The translations under genes and the position numbers were made by a program. The notes beneath the pieces were generated by a model. The model was not told the origin of the DNA. It saw only the letters and a list, made by a program, of their open reading frames with translations, and searched no databases. A stretch of DNA of 64,000 bases from Nymphaea colorata. Its lineage: Eukaryota; Streptophyta; Magnoliopsida; Nymphaeales; Nymphaeaceae. This document shows positions 22,674 to 35,232 of this stretch, piece after piece; the stretch's first letter is position 1; every line of letters starts with the position of its first letter. Where the stretch lies: assembly GCF_008831285.2 (NCBI RefSeq), contig NC_045139.1, positions 28,182,808 through 28,246,807 on the forward strand, written 5' to 3'.

Positions 22674-24420
22674 GAGAAATTGGTAAAAGCCACACTTAGT
22701 GACAGGTAGATAGCTCATAGCCCATAGGAATCATTTGGGCTATCAATTTCAAGGAAGGTCATTCATTTCTTTCTTTCTCTCTCTTTCTCTCATCTTAAGC
22801 TTAGGTTCTTGAGAAAAACAGTTTAATTTCTACATTTACAACTTAATCTTTATCATTTCACCACCTTTGAATTGACGGCATGTATGTTTCCCATCAAAGT
22901 TTAGTACACAAAGGTCTAATAACTACTTGTACTTCAGCGGCTTGGCCAGTTACTCAAATTCCGATTGTTCCATTTCTTGTACATTTGTCAAATATGACCA
23001 TTTTCTTCTCCAGACCACTTTTTTTCATCATGTGAGAATTAGAAATAATTCCTATTTACCTACTTTTATCCATGGTGGAGGAAAGAAACGTCTGTACTCA
23101 GCTATATATAAATTTAGAAAATGTTATTTTAAAATTTCTTTCAAAAAGTGATCTTTTTTTATGATAAAATAGTTCTATTATATTTTAATATTTTCTGTTT
23201 ATAAAGTTGTTTCTGCGAATTATTTTATAGATTCAAGCCATCATTTATATTTTCTCAAACATGAGGCGGTTATCCCAATGGAATGATTTAATATGTTTGC
23301 CATGTCCTTATCATTTACCCTTGGTTTCCGATATTGACAACTCCAAGCCAACCCGCCAGTGAGGTCCAAGTCCATTTATGAACAGGGTCGGTCCACATAA
23401 TTTATGAACAAGTTATAAGCCATAAGAAGGGCGACATCAAGAGCAGGATTGCTGCTCAAATCTACATTCTCTGCATGGCAGAAGCTAAGGCTTCAAGTTT
23501 GATGAGTGCGCTGCTGCCTCCCTTCAATGGCAGTTGAAGCCACCTTAACCACACTTTGATGTTAAAGGTGGTTGAAGCAATAATACATCAACCAATGTTG
23601 TTAGAGGTTTTGATGCAAAGTGGGTGTTGCGCCTACCATGAAGTGAGGCATAAGCTTTGTGATCAAATTAGTGAAATATGTAATATCAATAAAAATAATT
23701 AAAAATTTGAAAAAAATAAAAATGACAACTATATAAATAAATGAAAACATAATAACACATTGAACTACAAAATAAGTGCTTTTGTCTCCATTTTGGCTGT
23801 TATAAACAGGTATGTACAGTGCTGGATCTTTGCAAGGATGAGGAAAATGAGAAATAATTTCTCTCAACAGCGAGACAAATAATTTCTCTCCTTGAGCGGG
23901 TGTAGTGAAGCGTTAACAGTTCATCTAAATGGGTAGGAGAACTCACAACACACAGGGAACCGACTCATCAACGGGTTTTGCTCCAAGATATATAAAGAAA
24001 GATCCCATAAATAAATAACAAACAGTCGTCTTGATGAAATATGTATATGTATATAGTGAAAGAGAGAGAGAGACAGAGAGGAACATAAAGTATTACCTGA
24101 CAGGTACATCTAGACAGAGAGACAGAAAGGAAAATCAAGGTCAAAACACTTTATTGAATCCAATTACTTCACCCTACCGCCTGAGACATTTTGGATCTTC
24201 ACCGCCTCGATTGGCTCTTCTTCGCCTCGAGGCGTTAGCATCGATCCGTGTACACTAGTACTAATATTAGAAATAACATCCTTCATGGCAAATTTAAATT
24301 ATCTTATTAGGTTGTTGGAATCTATTAGATTGCGTTTGATTACCTAGGATTTGATCAGATATCCTCTTTAAATTCTCAGTCCTAACAATCAGAAAATTAC
24401 AAATCCATGGATTTCTAATC
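22650..24420. other. Non-coding, no supported gene
   Basis: Starts with a (TA)n run and then AT-rich sequence. ORFs are short and unrecognised. A CGCCTCGAGGCG palindrome lies near 24225. Confidence 0.4.
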
Positions 24421-24539
24421 CTCAAAAGGGCTGGCAGGAGACTTCCTGTGGTTTTCGCCTAGCCGAGGAAACAGATAGGCAAGAAGAGGTTGGCCAAGAC
24501 TTTGGACTGAAAAAACCCTCCGCCGGTGGAAAGGGGGGG

Positions 24540-24990
24540 TGGGGGTTGGGGAGAGAGAGAGAGAGGCTGGCCGAGGGAAAGCCTCCATTTGGCGAGCGAA
24601 ACAGAGAGAAAAGAAGAGGCTGGCCGGGGGTTTTGACCAGTGAAACCTTCCGCCGGTGAAGAGAGACACAGAGAAATGGCCAGTTAAGGGCTTTGACCGG
24701 CAAAAACCCAGCTGGCACGAGGGAGAGAGAGAGTGGGGGAAGACAGAGAGAAGAGCAAAACCCTCAGCCGGTGGGGGAAGACAGAGAGAAGAGCAAAACC
24801 CTCAGCCGGTGGGGGAAGACAGAGAGAGAAGAGCAAAAACCCTCAGCCGGTGAGATGACAGAGAGAGATCGTGGGGCAAGTGTTTCGACCAACAAAACCG
24901 CCAGCCAATGAGAAAAACATAGAAGAGGTTGACTAAGGGTTTCGACCGGCAAAGCCATTGGCTGGCCAATGGAGAGAGAGAGAGAGAGAG
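24540..24990. repeat. GA-rich minisatellite, 38-bp units
   Basis: Core units begin GTGGGGGAAGACAGAG at 24733, 24771 and 24809, with a partial unit at 24850. The spacing is 38, 38 and 41 bp. A looser version with CCGGTGAA, GAGAGACA and GGCTGGCC words extends on both sides. The ORFs here on both strands arise from the repeat and are not genes. Confidence 0.8.
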
Positions 24991-25490
24991 GTCTATGAGA
25001 AGAAGCAAACGAGCTCTCGACAGACCTCCGATCTGGAAGATCGATTTGAAATCAGCCCCAAATCTAAGATGAGAGACAATTAAATGCAGCCTCATTAAGA
25101 AGAAATGACTTAAGAAACAATAAATAGATTTTTGAAAAGAAACTCATTGCATTTTCTTTTTGCCTTGCCGCTTTTCAGGTTCTTCTTGTGCACCCACTTG
25201 ACAAAATCATTCTTTTTCATTTTGTTTCATCATTGACAAGCTCATTAAGCAGGCTTGCTAGATTAGAAATACTGTAGCTACGGAACTTTGTCATCCTCCA
25301 ACTTGAATTTCTTGAAGCCCTATCCATGTATGGAGCTCTGGTTTTCATTGTTCCAAAACTGCACTGAAATTAAAGTTCTAACCATGAACAACATGCTTGT
25401 ATGTTCTGGATGAAGCCTCCAATAGCTGCAACCAACAGGAACAAGAAGCAAAATGCATACAAGCATCTGGTCAAATTAAACAATCAACAA

Positions 25491-28400
25491 TCACAGAGCT
25501 GTCAAAACTAAGAAAACCAACATTAGTACACATAGGACCACCATTTCCCTGCCCCACTTGCTCTGACACCCACCTGTAAGGGTCAAGCTTGGATCGATCA
25601 TGACCTCAAATCTGCAGCTTCCAGCTGATGGATCTGTAGTTGTAACCATCCCAAGGTCGTTGAAACTACAGGCAATTGGGAGCTGGTTGTTTTTCTGATA
25701 ATACATGTTGAATGCATAAGAAATGTTTCCGCGGCTATCCAGATTGCCACAAGTCGAGCCGTAGCCAAGACTGGTACAGTCAGATAACGAGCATGCATAG
25801 CTTACACTATCAGCTAACTTTGTATCAGCTAAGTTTGCTTTTGGCGAGAACACACACCACTTCTTTCCAATATATTTGACTCCTTTTGCAGGGATCAATT
25901 GACCACTAGTCCCCTGGCCCAAATTCAGTGCATATTTGGCAGAACCATCATAGTTGAAGATGCCCCAGTGCCTCTCAAAATTTCCTGGTTGAATGCTCTT
26001 CTCATCCTCATCAATGAGGCTAAACAAATAGGCATCAATAGGCCCAGTTCTCATGGGCGTGCCCTGTCCTCCTGAAATGTGAGACATGAAGCCCTGATTG
26101 AATCTCTGTGCATATTGTACATTAGCATTCTTGTCACCATCAGTTGGCCAGCCAACTTCTCCAACAATGACTGGCAAGCTGCCAAATCCATTCTTCTGGA
26201 GTGCCCATATCAACGTATCATGATTGGCATCAAAGACATTTGTGTAAGTCTTTCCACTGTCCTTGTCAATCAGTGGTGAAGAATTGCCATCAAAGAAGGC
26301 GAAATCAACTGGAAAATTTGGGTCATTGTACAAGCTAATGAAGGGGTAGATGTTGACAGTGAACGCAGCCCCATTATCACTGAGAAATTTCACAATGGTC
26401 AGCATTAGGTCATGGATGTCTGCTCTAAAGTCACCTCCTGAAGGGTATGAAGTCGAAGATTGATAAACATCAGCGTTGAGGGGAACAGTCACCTTCACTT
26501 TGTTGCCTAATCCAGCCTTAATAAGAGCACTTTGAATATTTTGAAGAGCAGGAAAAGTGGTTGCGAGAAAACTTCCATTGTATGTCTGTAAGAAAGGTTC
26601 ATTTCCGACAGCTACATATCTATTTTAAAGAAAAAGTGAGTTCACAGTAGCCCATGTCAACACAACAAGAAACTGCAGAGATAAGAACAAGTTTTTGTCT
26701 GCTTGCATTTTTTTTACCGTAAGATGTGCACATCCTAAGTTCATGAACATTGCATATTTCCATGCGAAACCAAGTGAATGAAGGTTATCAAAAGAAACAT
26801 AACCAGAGCGAGAAGTTTGGAAGAATTTCATGTGTTAAGAAACCAAAAAATTAACGTATCATGCTATTCGGTACCCTCTCATTTCCGTTCATAGCTTCTA
26901 ATTTCTGTTAAGATTGCTTTTCAACATCATTGAACAACTTAGAACAGTTGAAAGAAAAACTGACAGAAAACTTACGGTTTATATTCTGTATTTATAAATT
27001 TACAATATTAAGAAGCAGTCAAATTGTGGACTCGCTACTAATGTAGGAAAACCTTGACTTAAAATATCACTCAGAGCCCAAAGACTGTTTATTCTACCAA
27101 GAGAATAATGCGACACAAGCAAAATCCATTTAAAGTCTAAGAATATATGTTGGAAAATATTGAGTAATCCACGAGAGCAGACTTCAGAAGGAAATAAAAG
27201 CAATGATGACCATAACAAGCAGCAAACCATGCAGCAGAAAGCCTTTGCAATCCATGGAGGGGTTCTACAAAAATAGAAGACAGAGACCGTTTAGGTCACA
27301 TAATAGCAAAACTAAAGTCACTACATAGACAGTGGAGAAGAGAACTTGACAGCAGGTAATGCACAAGAAAGTAGAAGCCATAAGCCAACATAAAGAGGCA
27401 ATAGTAGAACATCTTATATCTGAAAAAATACATAGAAACATCCCTATTTCATACTTTGCATTCATATGAATTTTATTTTCAAGCTAGAACATGCCAAAAT
27501 GAAAGTCAAGAATTTTATTTTCAAGCAAGAAGATTCCAAAATGAGAGACTAGACACTGACAAAAAAGAAAATGAAAAATTTCCAGTCATTTCTTTAAGCT
27601 TTCTAACAGTTTGCTGTTGCAACAGACAGGTGAAAAGGTTTTGTGGAATGAATATGCTGGGCTACCAAACACATGCCCAATCTAGAATTTTGAATTTTTT
27701 CCCCTCTTCCAGCTATTCCAAAATTACAATTCTGGAATTGTCATTCCAGAAATGTCACACTAGTACGTGGGTTTTGCCCATATACGCGTACCGGTACGGC
27801 GGTTTATATTTCTAGAGCCACCAAAAATGGGCCCTAAGGGCATTTTGTTAGCCGGAAAAAAAGCTTAGGGTGTACTGAACGGGTGAAATTTTCACTCACA
27901 GAAAAGTTTCACCCACCTACAATTGCAAAAGAGACCTTTCAGAAACCAAAAAAAGTCAGTCGGGTTGGTATTTTTCATGAAATCATTCACCCACCAGACA
28001 GAATGAAAGAAATCCTGAAAATTTCACCCTTGAGAAACTAATGATGAACATTAGAGAAACAATCAGAGAACTTGCCAACTAATCAAAATTAAGAGAGGTG
28101 CCGTGTAAATTTTGGAATATGAAGAAATGGTCATAAATTCAAGTAGAGGTAACTAGTAACTTAACAAAGCAAATAGCTTACTGCCTGAAAACTTTCAGGA
28201 CAAACAAAATAAACTTGTTCTTATCCACATCTAAATCAGGTCTGACAGATCCAAACCATCTAGAATTAGATACTCAAGGTCCCTAACAGCTTTCAAAGTC
28301 CTTCCAGTTCTTTGAGTATATCAGAAAGAGGAAGTGGTTCACGAGAAGAATGGCATACAAGAATCATTTGAAAAAGCAAGATAAAGGCTTAACAAAATAA

Positions 28401-29307
28401 GCTAATAAATATTTCTAGTCATAAATCATCCCAAAATAAGTGTGACAAGAACAATATGATGAAACTATTTGCAGCTAATAGCGTGCATCGTGTTACTATA
28501 TGGCATGGTTGCAGCATTTACAGTCTTGCATTGGTTTCAGACTGAAAGCCAGCTGTGTTATCATACGCCACAGTCCTCACAGTGGAAGACAAGGAAATGT
28601 GAAGCCCAAAGACCAAAACAAATTCCTTGGATGGCTTCAGGGGCAGCAGATTAATGGTACTGGAACTATGTTGTAATCGCATGGACGAATCTACACAATA
28701 CCGATGCCTCGCTAGGACAAAGAGCTAACTACTTATAACATGAACGCATACATTTTCAACCTAACGGTCTCTCCGGTATTAAGGACAGAGCTTCACTGGA
28801 CACTGACGTTGTCCGCCTGAAACTCAGGACGGTTCATAACCAAACACGAACTGCTACCACCACCAAACCATCAGATCACAACAGATGGGAGAAAACAAGG
28901 TTTCGTAATACCATTAAAACTATGAGAAGAGGAGAAAGAACCAGAGTAAAAAGAGCTATGATTATCAATACTCACTTGATGTTCACACCATTCCTGGAAA
29001 CCAAAGAGGAAACGTTCTTCGTGACCCAGTTTTCAGCTGCTTTCATGCTGCTTGCAAGAGTGGCCAACATGTCGTTTGGAATGCCAACCATCACTTCAAC
29101 ACCAGTATTCCCCAGTGCAGTCAAAACTCTAGAGTCTGCGTCAAACAGCTTCGCTTTGTTGAACCCATTTTCTCTCAACAGCCTAACTACAATTTCAGGG
29201 GCCAAAGAGTGGGATGATTGCGTTCCCCAGTTAGCACCAATCCCTCTCACAGAAACCACCAGCATGGAACCAAAGACTAAGCCCAGAATCAGGGAAGGCA
29301 ATCCCAT
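25491..29307 (-). CDS. Glucan endo-1,3-beta-glucosidase, GH17 with X8 (CBM43) domain
   Basis: Two coding exons: 29307-28976 and 26619-25491. Donor GTGAGT and acceptor AAAATAG join the frame exactly at ...[12 protein letters not shown]. The product is 486 residues: a signal peptide (about 1-22, [20 protein letters not shown]), a GH17 barrel (about 23-340), an X8 domain with six cysteines (about 365-450), and a hydrophobic C-terminus (about 470-486) like a GPI-anchor signal. The acid/base Glu is at about 118 (VAVGNEP) and the nucleophile Glu at about 265 (VGEVGWPT). GH17 enzymes cut beta-1,3-glucan (callose). X8 domains bind it, and GPI-anchored members act at the cell surface and plasmodesmata. 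By sequence it is closest to the E13B8-type subgroup I know. The start at 29307 is chosen because the signal peptide begins there. An upstream in-frame Met (29427) would add 40 non-conserved residues. Frames and catalytic residues look intact. Confidence 0.92.
26620..28975 (-). other. Intron of the GH17 gene
   Basis: A 2,356-bp phase-2 intron with GT...AG ends. It lies just before the YVAVGNEP block. It holds AT-rich sequence and, at 27650-27850, text like GGGCTACCAAACACATGCCC that resembles the ends of small DNA transposons. I could not pair these ends. No extra conserved exon was seen. Confidence 0.75.
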
Positions 29308-30330
29308 TTTAGCCCGAAGCCTGATCTTCAAACAACAAGTTCTGAAATATAATGGAAGTAAAATCAAGACTTTGGAACTCCAGAAATACATAAACGGGAT
29401 TAAGAACCAGGATGTTGCAGAAGACAAAATCTTTCAAGAAAACAAAACAAGAGAAGGTATAATAAGATACCCAAAAATACTAAACTTGAACGAAGTTCTT
29501 CTCTAAAGTTCTTCCACCAAGATCCAGAACGTGTTTCAATCATGCCAAAGAACAAAGATCTTGCAAATACAAGCTTTGGAAGAAAATGCCACTAAAACGG
29601 AGATCTTGGAGAAGCAAGAAAACTTCAGAAGGACAAGAGGGGAAGGTTGGTAAAGCAAACTTCTGGTCACTCTAGACTGTTATCTAAATATATTCAGTCC
29701 ATGAATAGCTAGCTGACCAACAAAAATGGGATGCAGCGTCCAGTCAAGAGGAACCAGACTTGCCATTAACAAGCTTCAGTCTACCTTCTTCTTGAGCGCA
29801 CAAAATCAATTTTTTTTATAGGGTACCGCTTCCAAGATAAATGCTTTTATCAAGGGAAGAAAGGTCATAAACAAAACCAAAAACACATAAATCTGCAAAA
29901 GAGAACACGGTAGCTGTCAAAACTCAAGAACATGTCAACCTTGCATTTTTGAGCTGGGAAAAACGAAAAAAAGAACACTTAGAGCATTATCCACTATGTT
30001 AAAGGACTAAAACAAGATTGGCAGGCAACGATAAAAGAATATGCATAAGATAAGCTTTAATAGCACATAGTAACCAAAAAGATAAAAAGAAACGGTCGTT
30101 CAGGCCATCGAGATTGAGGAAGGAAGAAGGTAAGGATCACCCTCTTTGTCCCCTTTTCTTCGTCTCTCACACACTCTCCCTCTCTGTCTCTCTCTCACTC
30201 ACCCTCTCCCCTTTTCCACCCAAATCTAAGAGAGTGAGGGAGGGGGAGAGAGAGAGGGGTTTAAACGTGAACTGGAGTAGTCAAGGAAACTTTTACTTCG
30301 TCATCGTCCAGTGGCCGAGCATTGAAGGTG
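29308..30330 (-). promoter_or_regulatory. Probable 5' UTR and promoter region of the GH17 gene
   Basis: Upstream of the ATG, TTATATTTCAG (about 29345-29355, minus strand) is a good acceptor, so a 5'-UTR intron is likely. At 30135-30265 there is a CT/GA-rich tract typical of plant 5' UTRs and core promoters. No convincing TATA box was found, and transcript support would be needed to fix the start. Confidence 0.4.
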
Positions 30331-30406
30331 CACTCGTTTCTATATTTTTATATTTGAAAGGGCACTAGTTATGATGTTAATGTGAAAATAAATATTTGAA
30401 GAAATT

Positions 30407-30479
30407 ATTACGAAAATAAAAAAACATTGTGATTATGAAAATAAAAAAACATTGTGATTATGAAAATAAAAAAACATTC
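30407..30479. repeat. Three tandem 25-bp units
   Basis: The unit ATTATGAAAATAAAAAAACA plus TTGTG repeats at 30407, 30432 and 30457, the last partial. Confidence 0.85.
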
Positions 30480-32125
30480 AACCTGGTGCATGTAATTGCC
30501 CACACTACGCGGGTATGTGGCTCCACCACGTATGCTATTCTAGATGTAAGTTGCTACTTAGATGCGATTTTAGAGACCGACATAGCACACAATTGATAAA
30601 CAACAGCCTTTCTTCAACGTCTCACCCAGTTTGGTGCAATTTTATAAGAAAATAGTTCAATTTTTTGCACTATAAGCAATGGTTTAAACTTATAAAATAA
30701 TTTACAACAACATGTAGAAAATAATTATCTTAACTCTAATCAAAAGATCTTTTAAACAGCGAGATTCTCCTATTCATGTTTCCTTCAGCCAATTTTTTTG
30801 TAATTTTTTAAAGGTGTGATTCAGACAACAAAATGTGAGAAAGTGTGTCAAACATGTTATATCTAATATCCACTCAAAAATCCGAGCAGGTTATTTGATG
30901 TGGCCCTTCACAAAGGACCATGTATTATGAATTAAATGATTAAAAATGCTTCTGCAGGATTTCTGCTGCCTAAACGGAAGACTCCTCTTGTAAAGATGAA
31001 AGTGGAATCTAAAAATTTTTCCCTTATAAAGTTACAAAAATAACAAGTGGGATGTGCCTTCTTTCTTATGTGGACGGCATAACATAGAAAGCGTTCTCGC
31101 CTAAGATAAAAGAACGTGCCTACGAAGCTAAAAATCAAAGACAAAAATTTATTCTTTCTATTGAAATGACAGATTTGTCTATTTCATTTGCAAAGAGATA
31201 AAACATGCCCTTCCTCTAGAAAAGATCAGAATATGCTACCCTGCAAACAGCTTGTCGCGATCTGGTTTGGGGATTCAATTCATTTTCTAGTAATTTCAGT
31301 TTCAGCTTCAAAAGATTTAAAACAAAGAACAACCAACTACTTAACAACATTTTTAAGTTTCCTAAAATTCTTCACAACTTTAAATAGAAAACTAAAATTT
31401 CTAAAGAGGGGTGTTACAACCCACCATTTTAAGGCACATAGGTTGGTGTATGTGGGAACCAAAGTCCATTTCAAAGTGGGCCATTACACAACTGGCCTTA
31501 TAAAGTGTGTGAGAAATGTGAAATTTGTATCAAATTAGGAAAGTTATTTGTGATTTTTTTTTATAAATTTTGTTTTTTATTGAGTAAAACAGTTTTTCAA
31601 GGTTAATTTTTAGCATTTTCATAAATGAAATTTGTGAAAAAATCTATTCTACACATTTTCCATTGAGAAAATTTGCGTTAATGAGTAAAATTAACTTAGA
31701 AAAACGTTACCTATGATTTTTTTGGTGAAAATTCGTTTTTTATTAAGAAAAAGATAGTTTTATAAAATATGTTTTTAATAGTTATCATTAATGAAATGTG
31801 TGTGATTCTTTTCCGTGAATTTTTTTTGTTAAAGGTAAGATAGTGTATTAAAATATGTTAATACTTTTCATTAGCAAAATGTGTGTGAAGAAAGAAGTAT
31901 AATTTTTACCTTTTCTATTAAGGAAAATTGTGTGCATTATACATTGTACAACAGGTTCCCTCTGGCCCACCGTCGGGGACAGCTAGAGAGCATGTCCCAT
32001 CGGAGGGGCGGCGTCTCATGCTCCCCTCTCTAATAGGCTAGCTAATGTGGAATAAACTTTTAAATATTAAACAGCTATGGGCAAATACATAAAAATTTGA
32101 GTATTTGCCGTTACACGAACAATAA
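30480..32125. other. Non-coding, AT-rich
   Basis: No supported gene. 31540-31920 looks like three or four very diverged copies of a ~95-bp AT-rich unit (blocks ATTTTTTTATAAATT, TTTTTAATAGTTATCATTAA, GAAATGTGTGTGA). A short GC-rich patch lies at 31950-32025. Confidence 0.4.
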
Positions 32126-35100
32126 TGGTAGGACCTAACTCCGGTATAAGCCACAGCCCAGTCCTAGAGTCGATCCTACACCCAAGATCCTCGTAGAGGG
32201 TCCACACGGGTCTAAAGACGCCTAAAGATTGAACCAACACAACTCAAAGAGGAAACTAAGGCTAGACTTAGACCAAACACACTCCTTGTAGACGGATCTT
32301 AGGCTTTAGGCCACCGAAAAACTACAGGAATACTGGACAAATGCGGAAGCGATTCAAAACTATGCAAGGAAAATAGCAAATCTAACTAGTCTAAATGAAG
32401 TACCTCCCCAAGGCTTGCTCGGGGTTCATTTGATGAATCTTCTGGAATTCTTTGATGATCTGCTGTAGGTGCTGTTGAGGATGAATTCCAGACGTCAGGT
32501 TGTAGCTGAGAAAATCGGGACACCAAGGTGGAAGGTGCTGCAACGCCAAGTAAGACGCCAAGTTGGAGAAGATCGCTGGTAAAGTCTTTGATGTCTTCTC
32601 TTCAACTCTGTTGCTGCTGCTGGTTTTGACGGAGCTGATACAAATGCTGCTGCTCCGGGTGTGGCAGTAGGCTCTAGATATAGCTGAGAGAGAGCCTCTT
32701 AGCTCAGCCCACCTGGCTGAGTGCCGTGGTAGCACACGGGATCCGGTTGCTTGGTGATAGCAACCTCAATTCGCTTGGGCGAGTGGATGAAATGCCCAAG
32801 GGTGCACACCAAATGCTGTAGTCGTGGCTGGGGATGGGTGGATTCAGCTTGGTCTTAGCTGAGGAATTACCTAACTACAGTCAATAGAGGAAAGCTCGGC
32901 CGTAGAGCTTGGTAATGATCCTAAGTGTGGCTGGCTTAGGGCCGGTTAGGAGCGATAGGGGCTTGGACGGCTTCGGCTACGGTGTAAGGGAAGATGATCT
33001 AAGGGTGTGAGGTCTGGAATGAGGTGGCTTAAGACAAGGGAATGTGGGATGTTGATTAGGAACTGGTGGTTAGGTTCAAGGATGATTGAACGAGTGGCTT
33101 GGGTTTAAATGAGAGAGCTAATGAGGAACTAAGAAGGGTTAGGGATCACGTGAGTGAGTTTGACGTGGGATCAAAAGGTGGACTCCTACACTTGAACCTA
33201 GGATAATCCTCTAGATCTAAGGCTGAAAATTCAAAGGTGGTAAGTGAGATGTGATGTGGCTGGGATCTAGGGATGGTTAATAATTGAATCACCTAAACTA
33301 AAGAGCAAATCCCTCCAAATGTGGGCACTAGTGGCACCGGCTCCTCCAATGTAGTCAAATGTGGCGAGGTGGCGCCTTGTGGAATGATGATTCCAAATGT
33401 GGGGATTCTCTTCCAAATCACGTGCAAATCAAGGGTCAGATCTTCTCCTAAGGATCTGGATGAAGGGCTAGGAGAGACTTAGATGGGTAAGGATGAAGCT
33501 CGTACCACTTTTTGAAGCTAGAATGTAGGAGTTTCCCCTTAATTCTCGCCTAGAAAAACTCCTCTCCATGCGATATCTCCTTGGAGTACTTTTGGACGGA
33601 CTTACCCTTGAAAATGATGGTCCCACTTCGTGGCAAGGAAGGGCACTTTGGTCCTTGGGTGATGATGACCAGAATCCCCCAAATGTGGCCGGCATTATGG
33701 CAGAGGTCGCCGGAAAACCAGAAGTTCCCGATGACTTGGTGCTTGCTATCGCCTAGGCCGTTCTTCGCGAAACCAATGTGTATCTTCTTCTTTCTTTGCG
33801 TGGAATCACCTTATATGGTCCATTCCCATGTCCAAGATGGTCTCACCGTGATTTCTTTCGGATGAGATTCTGATTTTGCCGGCGAAATTCCAAAGATGGA
33901 CCGCGGATGAAAACTAGAATCGATCGACTCTTCTTGTGCCATTTCCTTGAGTGATTTCTCAACTAGGAAAGCCTCAATGCCTAGGATCTTCTAAGACACG
34001 TAAAACTTAGTTTAAATCATGTTTCAACCGTGGAAAAGAAGGGAATCTCGGCTGTGACTCGAGACTTCTCCTCTTCTTGTAAGTCAAACCTTGGATCAAA
34101 CCAAACCAACGTAGTTGCTTAGCTTTCACCTTAGGAATCCAAGAACTAACCTTGTATGAGGAAACCGTGGGTTTGCTGTCCTTCCTTGGATGAAGACGCA
34201 GCCTCCTTGTTCAACTTAGGCCTCTAATATCTCTGATGTAGCAGAGATATTGCACCCAAGACGTGGCTGGGTAGATGCGAAGATGAAGACGATGATAACT
34301 CCTAGGGCCGTGGCTCTCCCAAGAGAAAGCCCTCACCTTCTTCTTCAACGAGAATTGATGTAAATGAAAGAGAGGGGAGATAGTGAGGAGTTGGGAAGGA
34401 GAGGAGAGGAAGACGTGAGGGGGAAGGGGAAGTAGAGGGCCAGCATGCTGGTCTTGGGAGAAGAGATTGGAGGGAACGTGAGAGAGAGAGAGAGAGAGAG
34501 AGAGACACGAGAAGAGAGAGAGAGAAGTGAGGAGAGAGAGAAAGCAAAGAAGCAAATGACCTTGATTTCCCAAAATTCCATCCATTTACACATGAATCAA
34601 AACCTTATATACATGAGTACATAAATCTGGTTCCCATGCATGGAACCAGCCCAAATCCAAATCCAGAACATGCTAAAGCAAAACGGATCTAAGGCACAAC
34701 CCGCCTTGGTAAGTTTGAATCCAAAACCGAATTGGCGCAAACTCAAATAAAGCAAATCAAGAAGTGAAAAACGGCTAAGTCCTAGCTAGACGCCCCTTGA
34801 GCCTTGTGAGCTCAAGGTGGGGACCTCGTCCGGGTTGCCGCCCAAACTTCGGACTTGACACATCCCTTAACCTCATTGAGCTGAGCTCAATTCAGCCAAG
34901 AGACCTCCCTAGACTCGTCCTAGACCGAGTCTAGAGACTTGGGTTTCGATACGACTCAAGAATGGACCATGGCCTATACCAGAGAAGTCCTATGGATCTA
35001 GTATCCTAACTCGCGGATTCCCCCAATTGCTGGTCTTCACCTAGTTCATTCATGTCCTAGAGCCGTTGCATATCCTCCCGCACCTCCCACTGCATTTGCT

Positions 35101-35194
35101 CTAGGCTCGAAGTTTAATTCCATTGAGCCGTGATCTCTCACTGTGGCCGTGCCTTTGGCCTTGGTTAGGCCTACTCGGACTAAGGCTCGTATCA
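32126..35194 (-). repeat. 3' LTR of the large element
   Basis: On the minus strand it starts TGATACGAGCCTTAGTCC at 35194 and ends GGTCCTACCA at 32126. It includes a (GA)n run near 34480-34505 that is shorter than in the 5' LTR, a TATA box (about 34613-34622), and the 114-codon ORF at 32735-32391. Confidence 0.93.
32391..32735 (-). CDS. 114-codon ORF inside the 3' LTR (copy A)
   Basis: Begins MLPRHSARWAELRG and ends NPEQALGRYFI. It is on the same strand as the element and intact in both LTRs. No family recognised. The two copies differ at four bases, three silent and one Ser/Cys change. Confidence 0.35.
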   Translation of the reverse strand: MLPRHSARWAELRGSLSAISRAYCHTRSSSICISSVKTSSSNRVEEKTSKTLPAIFSNLASYLALQHLPPWCPDFLSYNLTSGIHPQQHLQQIIKEFQKIHQMNPEQALGRYFI

Positions 35195-35211
35195 GATCCA
35201 CCCTCCTTAAA
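35195..35211 (-). other. Polypurine tract of the large element
   Basis: AAGGAGGGTGGATC on the minus strand, directly before the 3' LTR start TGATACG. Confidence 0.75.
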
Positions 35212-35232
35212 TCGAGCTTGTCCCCAAGCTCG

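Noticed and set aside
24415-25095. Several 60-98 codon ORFs on both strands
   Set aside because: Products of the 38-bp minisatellite and GA runs.
28922-29506. 194-codon plus-strand ORF
   Set aside because: It is antisense to GH17 exon 1, which has a clear family match and correct splice sites on the other strand.
33468-33865. Overlapping 62-94 codon ORFs on both strands of the LTR (and at 39952-40349)
   Set aside because: They lie on both strands at once with no family match. They are present in both LTRs only because the LTRs are young duplicates.
34211-34593. Ser/Leu-rich ORFs in the LTRs (also at 40695-41093)
   Set aside because: They arise from (GA)n repeats and change length with the repeat between the two LTRs.
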